DNA from: Rhodopseudomonas palustris
GTDB taxonomy: Bacteria > Pseudomonadota > Alphaproteobacteria > Rhizobiales > Xanthobacteraceae
NCBI RefSeq assembly: GCF_013415845.1
Contig: NZ_CP058907.1
Span: forward strand, 1,984,001 to 2,048,000
Reading direction: 5' to 3'
Length of the DNA: 64,000 bases
The notes beneath the pieces are model-generated. The model was not told where the DNA came from, ran no database searches, and worked only from the letters and a program-made list of their open reading frames with translations. The first letter of the stretch is position 1; each line of letters opens with the position of its first letter. The position numbers were made by a program, and so were the translations under genes. Shown here piece after piece: positions 61,712-64,000 of the stretch.

Positions 61712-62028
61712 TCGATCCCGGCCGCCTCAACCGCCGGCTGACGCTGCTGGCACCGGTCGAGACCGACGACGGGCAGGGCGGCGTGGTGCGGAGTTTTGCG
61801 GCGCAGGCGGTGCTGTGGGCCAGCGTCGTGCCGCTCGCGGCGCGCGAAGGCGTCGCGGCTGATGATAGCCGCGCCGTGCTGCGCGCAAAAATCACGCTGC
61901 GCGCCGGGGTGGCGCTGTCGCGCGCGCACCGGCTCGCCGATGGCGACAGTGTGTATCGCATCATCGCCTGGCGCAGCCGCGCGCGCGGCGCGCTGCTCGA
62001 AATCGACGCCGAGACGGAGCAGACATGA
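61708..62028 (+). CDS. Phage head closure protein (GTA g7-like)
   Basis: A 106-residue head-tail joining protein of the SPP1 gp16/HK97 gp7 type (MIDPGRLNRRLTLLAPVETDDGQGGVVR is the classic start; ASVVPLAAREGVAADD and YRIIAWR follow). It seals the connector after packaging. The start is GTG 61708 overlapping the previous stop; the stop overlaps the next ATG. Confidence 0.85.
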   Translation: MIDPGRLNRRLTLLAPVETDDGQGGVVRSFAAQAVLWASVVPLAAREGVAADDSRAVLRAKITLRAGVALSRAHRLADGDSVYRIIAWRSRARGALLEIDAETEQT

Positions 62029-62435
62029 CCCCTGCCAGCGTTGCGCTGCGCGCGGCGATCCACCACGCGCTCACCAGCGACACCGCGTTGCTCGCCGCGC
62101 TCGGCGGGCCGCGGATCTATGACGAGCCGCCACGCGAGCCGGCGTTTCCGTTCGTCACGCTCGGCGAAGCGCGGATCAGCGATGTCTCCGCCGACGATGC
62201 GCCGACCCAGGAGCATCAGCTGACACTGCACGCTTGGTCGCGGCAGGGCGGCCACAAGGAGGCGCACCTCATCACCGGCGCGCTGCTGCAGGCGCTGGAT
62301 GATGCGCCGCTCGCCCCGTCCGGCCATCGCCTGGTCAATCTGCGGTTCGCGCTCGCCGACATCCGCCGCGAGCCCGACGGCCGCACCTATCACGCCTTGG
62401 TGCGATTTCGCGCCGTCACCGAACCCATTAGTTAG
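62025..62435 (+). CDS. DUF3168 tail completion protein (GTA g8-like)
   Basis: A 136-residue protein with the DUF3168 pattern: ALRAAIHHALTSDTALLAALGGPRIYDEPP, FPFVTLGEARISDVS, HQLTLHAWSRQGGHKEAHLITGALLQAL and the C-terminal YHALVRFRAVTEP. DUF3168 proteins are tail terminators or completion factors in siphophages and GTAs. It is coupled to the head-closure gene by a 4-base overlap. Confidence 0.88.
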   Translation: MTPASVALRAAIHHALTSDTALLAALGGPRIYDEPPREPAFPFVTLGEARISDVSADDAPTQEHQLTLHAWSRQGGHKEAHLITGALLQALDDAPLAPSGHRLVNLRFALADIRREPDGRTYHALVRFRAVTEPIS

Positions 62436-62447
62436 CAGGAGCCGCGC

Positions 62448-62855
62448 ATGGGCGCACAAAAGGGCAAGGATCTGCTCATCAAGATCCACGATGGCACGAG
62501 CTACGTCACCGTCGCCGGCTTGCGCAGCCGCAAGATCGCGTTCAACGCCGAGCTGGTCGATATCACCCACGCCGAATCCGCCGACCGCTGGCGCGAGCTT
62601 TTGGCCGGCGCCGGCGTTCGCCGCGCCTCGATCTCCGGCCGCGGCCTGTTCAAGGATGCGGGCTCCGACGCGCTGGTGCGAAGTGCGTTCTTCAGCGGGC
62701 TGATCAGCGACTGCCAGGTGGTGGTGCCGGATTTCGGCAGCATCACCGGGCCGTTCCAGATCGCCAGCCTCGAATTCGCCGGCGAGCACAACGGCGAAGT
62801 CACCTTCGACCTGACGCTGGAGAGCGCCGGCGCGCTCGGCTTCGTCGCCATCTAG
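62448..62855 (+). CDS. Major tail protein (GTA g9-like)
   Basis: A 135-residue major tail tube protein of the TP901-1/GTA g9 family: MGAQKGKDLLIKIHDG at the start, AELVDITHAESADRWRELLAG, FGSITGPFQIASLEFAGEHNGEVTFDLTLESAG near the end. It polymerises into the tail tube. AGGAG precedes ATG 62448. Confidence 0.9.
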   Translation: MGAQKGKDLLIKIHDGTSYVTVAGLRSRKIAFNAELVDITHAESADRWRELLAGAGVRRASISGRGLFKDAGSDALVRSAFFSGLISDCQVVVPDFGSITGPFQIASLEFAGEHNGEVTFDLTLESAGALGFVAI

Positions 62856-62864
62856 GAGGACACC

Positions 62865-63182
62865 ATGGCCAACAGACATCGCGGCGAAATCGAAGCCGAA
62901 CTCGGCGGCCAGACCCGCACGCTGGTGCTGACGCTCGGCGCGCTCGCCGAACTCGAAGCCGCGTTCGCCGCCACTGATCTCGTCGCACTCGCGCAGCGCT
63001 TCGGCAGCGGGCATCTGTCGGCGCGCGATCTGGTCCGGATCATCGCCGCGGGCCTGCGCGGCGCCGGCGAGGCGGTGCGCGACGACGAGGTCGCGGCGAT
63101 GACGGTGAAGGGCGGTGCCGCCGGCTATGCCAGCATCGCGGCCGAGTTGTTAGCAGCGACGTTCGGCGAGGCGGCGGCGTGA
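62865..63182 (+). CDS. GTA family tail assembly chaperone-like protein (g10-like)
   Basis: A 105-residue protein of the gene transfer agent/TAC_11 family: ANRHRGEIEAELGGQTRTLVLTLGALAELEAAF is the recognisable N-terminus. Such proteins act as tail assembly chaperones between the tube and tape-measure genes. An AGGAGG-type site (62854-62859) precedes ATG 62865; the stop overlaps the next start. Confidence 0.85.
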   Translation: MANRHRGEIEAELGGQTRTLVLTLGALAELEAAFAATDLVALAQRFGSGHLSARDLVRIIAAGLRGAGEAVRDDEVAAMTVKGGAAGYASIAAELLAATFGEAAA

Positions 63183-63382
63183 CGCCGTTTCCGTGGGCGG
63201 AGGCGATGCAGCTCGGCCTCGGTGTGCTGCGGCTGCCGCCCGATCAGTTCTGGCGGATGACGCCGCGCGAACTCGCCGCCGCGATCGCCGGCCTGCGCGG
63301 CGGCGCGACGGCGCCGCTCGACCGCGCCGCGCTCGACGAGCTGATGCGGCGCTATCCGGATCAACGAGGACCGACGCGATGA
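63179..63382 (+). CDS. Tail assembly chaperone (rcc01693-like)
   Basis: A 67-residue protein with the GTA signature PFPWAEAMQLGLGVLRLPPDQFWRMTPREL and ALDELMRRYPDQ. It is the small partner usually found between g10 and the tape measure in Rhodobacter GTA-like clusters and forms the second part of the chaperone pair. GTG start overlaps the preceding stop (GTGA); the stop overlaps the tape-measure start (ATGA). Confidence 0.88.
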   Translation: MTPFPWAEAMQLGLGVLRLPPDQFWRMTPRELAAAIAGLRGGATAPLDRAALDELMRRYPDQRGPTR

Positions 63383-63972
63383 CCGGCAGCGGCACTGGCG
63401 AAGGCTGCGACTGTGCGTGCGTCGACGACACCACGCAGAAGGTCGACCAGCTCACCACCAAGACCCAGGCGCTGAGCAGCGAAGCCAAGGGCTTCGCGCG
63501 CGCGATGACCTCGGCGTTCGCGCAATCGGTCACCGGCGGCAAGCAGTTCGAGGACGTGCTGAAGTCGCTGGCGCTGAAGGTCTCGGACCTCGCGCTGAAG
63601 GCGGCGCTGAAGCCGCTGACCACGAGCCTCGCCACCGGCTTCGACAGCCTGTTTTCGGGCCTGTTCGGCGGCTCGCTCGTCAAGAACGCCGATGGCGCCA
63701 TCAAGCCGTTCGCGACCGGCGGCGTGATCGGCACGCCGACCTACTTCCCGATGCTCGGCGGCGGCGTCGGCCTCGCCGGTGAAGCGGGCCCCGAGGCGAT
63801 CCTGCCGCTGGCGCGCGGCGCCGACGGCCGGCTCGGCGTCGCCTCCAGCGGCGGCGCCACCACCGTCAACATCCAGATCGCCACGCCCGACGCCGACAGC
63901 TTCCGCCGCTCCGAGACCTATCTGACCGGCCAGATCGCCCGTGCCGTCGCGCGCGGGCAGCGGGGCTTGTAG
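63379..63972 (+). CDS. Short tail tape measure protein (GTA g11-like)
   Basis: A 197-residue protein, very short for a tape measure, as is typical for GTAs with small tails. It starts with a Cys-containing segment (GEGCDCACVDDTTQKVDQLTT), then helical stretches (FARAMTSAFAQSVTGGKQFEDVLKSLALKV), a hydrophobic glycine-rich part (LGGGVGLAGEAGPEAILPLARG) and a C-terminal INIQIATPDADSFRR-type ending seen in lambda-like tape measures. It sets tail length. Twenty-eight bases after its stop the window ends; baseplate and fibre genes should follow. Confidence 0.88.
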   Translation: MTGSGTGEGCDCACVDDTTQKVDQLTTKTQALSSEAKGFARAMTSAFAQSVTGGKQFEDVLKSLALKVSDLALKAALKPLTTSLATGFDSLFSGLFGGSLVKNADGAIKPFATGGVIGTPTYFPMLGGGVGLAGEAGPEAILPLARGADGRLGVASSGGATTVNIQIATPDADSFRRSETYLTGQIARAVARGQRGL

Positions 63973-63980
63973 CTCGCGCG

Positions 63981-64000
63981 GTCATTGCGGGCGCAGCCAA
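63981..64000. repeat. Start of a further family A repeat
   Basis: GGTCATTGCGGGCGCAGCCAA matches the first arm of the GTCATTGCGAGC...family A palindrome and is cut by the window edge, so only the beginning can be seen. Confidence 0.5.

Noticed and set aside
61197..63014. 605-codon minus-strand reading frame across the tail genes
   Set aside because: Spans several tightly coupled plus-strand tail genes with family matches; its own sequence is Arg/Ala-rich with no domain.
47798..63972. Active temperate prophage
   Set aside because: No integrase, excisionase, repressor, replication or lysis gene in the 16 kb seen, no tRNA or att-like repeats at the left edge; gene types match GTAs better. The right end is not visible, so this is not final.

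Overview
The window is GC-rich alphaproteobacterial chromosome, almost certainly Rhodopseudomonas palustris or a very close relative (Nitrobacteraceae/Bradyrhizobiaceae). The best marker is the P450-ferredoxin pair at 29051-30619, which I recognise from memory as CYP199A2 and palustrisredoxin of R. palustris. MucR, DUF6456, DUF2336, DUF1491 and the palindromic intergenic repeats fit that group. No rRNA, tRNA, CRISPR array or insertion sequence was seen.

Layout. 0-7.2 kb: an M20 peptidase, then an iron/siderophore uptake operon (TonB receptor, DUF4198, DUF3649, PepSY membrane protein, DUF3325). 7.2-9.3 kb: a chemoreceptor gene broken by one frameshift. 9.7-28.2 kb: ordinary chromosome (class II aldolase, MucR, SDR with divergent TetR, DUF6456, SufE, PAS histidine kinase, envelope proteins, polysaccharide deacetylase, PBP1A, YcgN, TSUP transporter). 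28.4-31.9 kb: aromatic-acid P450 system with a divergent MarR regulator and a solute-binding protein. 32.1-35.8 kb: a second TonB receptor/PepSY operon on the minus strand. Its promoter has operator-like palindromes with the same GA(A/G)TCGTTC core as the first uptake operon, which suggests shared iron (Irr-type) control. 36.0-37.5 kb: a decayed metallo-beta-lactamase gene, then a likely small RNA with a strong terminator. 37.6-47.7 kb: serine hydrolase, Ntn hydrolase, DHA2 efflux pump, orphan TAXI protein, Flp pilin, O-antigen-ligase-like membrane protein and a soluble three-PAS chemoreceptor.

47.8-64 kb: a gene transfer agent (GTA)-like capsid and tail cluster: portal, small proteins, prohead protease, HK97 capsid, terminase, connector, head closure, DUF3168, major tail protein, tail chaperones and tape measure. 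It runs off the right edge. There is no integrase, repressor or lysis gene. The terminase lies after the capsid gene, and the cluster is split by three cargo insertions. (1) After the portal: a predicted deaminase-fold toxin with a probable immunity gene. (2) After the capsid: a predicted HNH-type toxin with a DUF2019 protein, then a HipA-like kinase/DUF3037 pair. (3) After the terminase: two small secreted proteins and a trypsin-like protease. The two toxins have unrelated C-termini but share one N-terminal domain: an 8-residue Arg/Asp/aromatic repeat, then a PNQPR(V/I)PAG..GG(Q/R)WT motif.

This is the most interesting signal in the window. It looks like a modular, polymorphic-toxin-like set of effector/immunity pairs built into a GTA particle locus. 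The first toxin gene also carries a (GC)6 tract at which one repeat unit fewer would join an upstream ATG leader, homologous to the second toxin's start, to the toxin frame.
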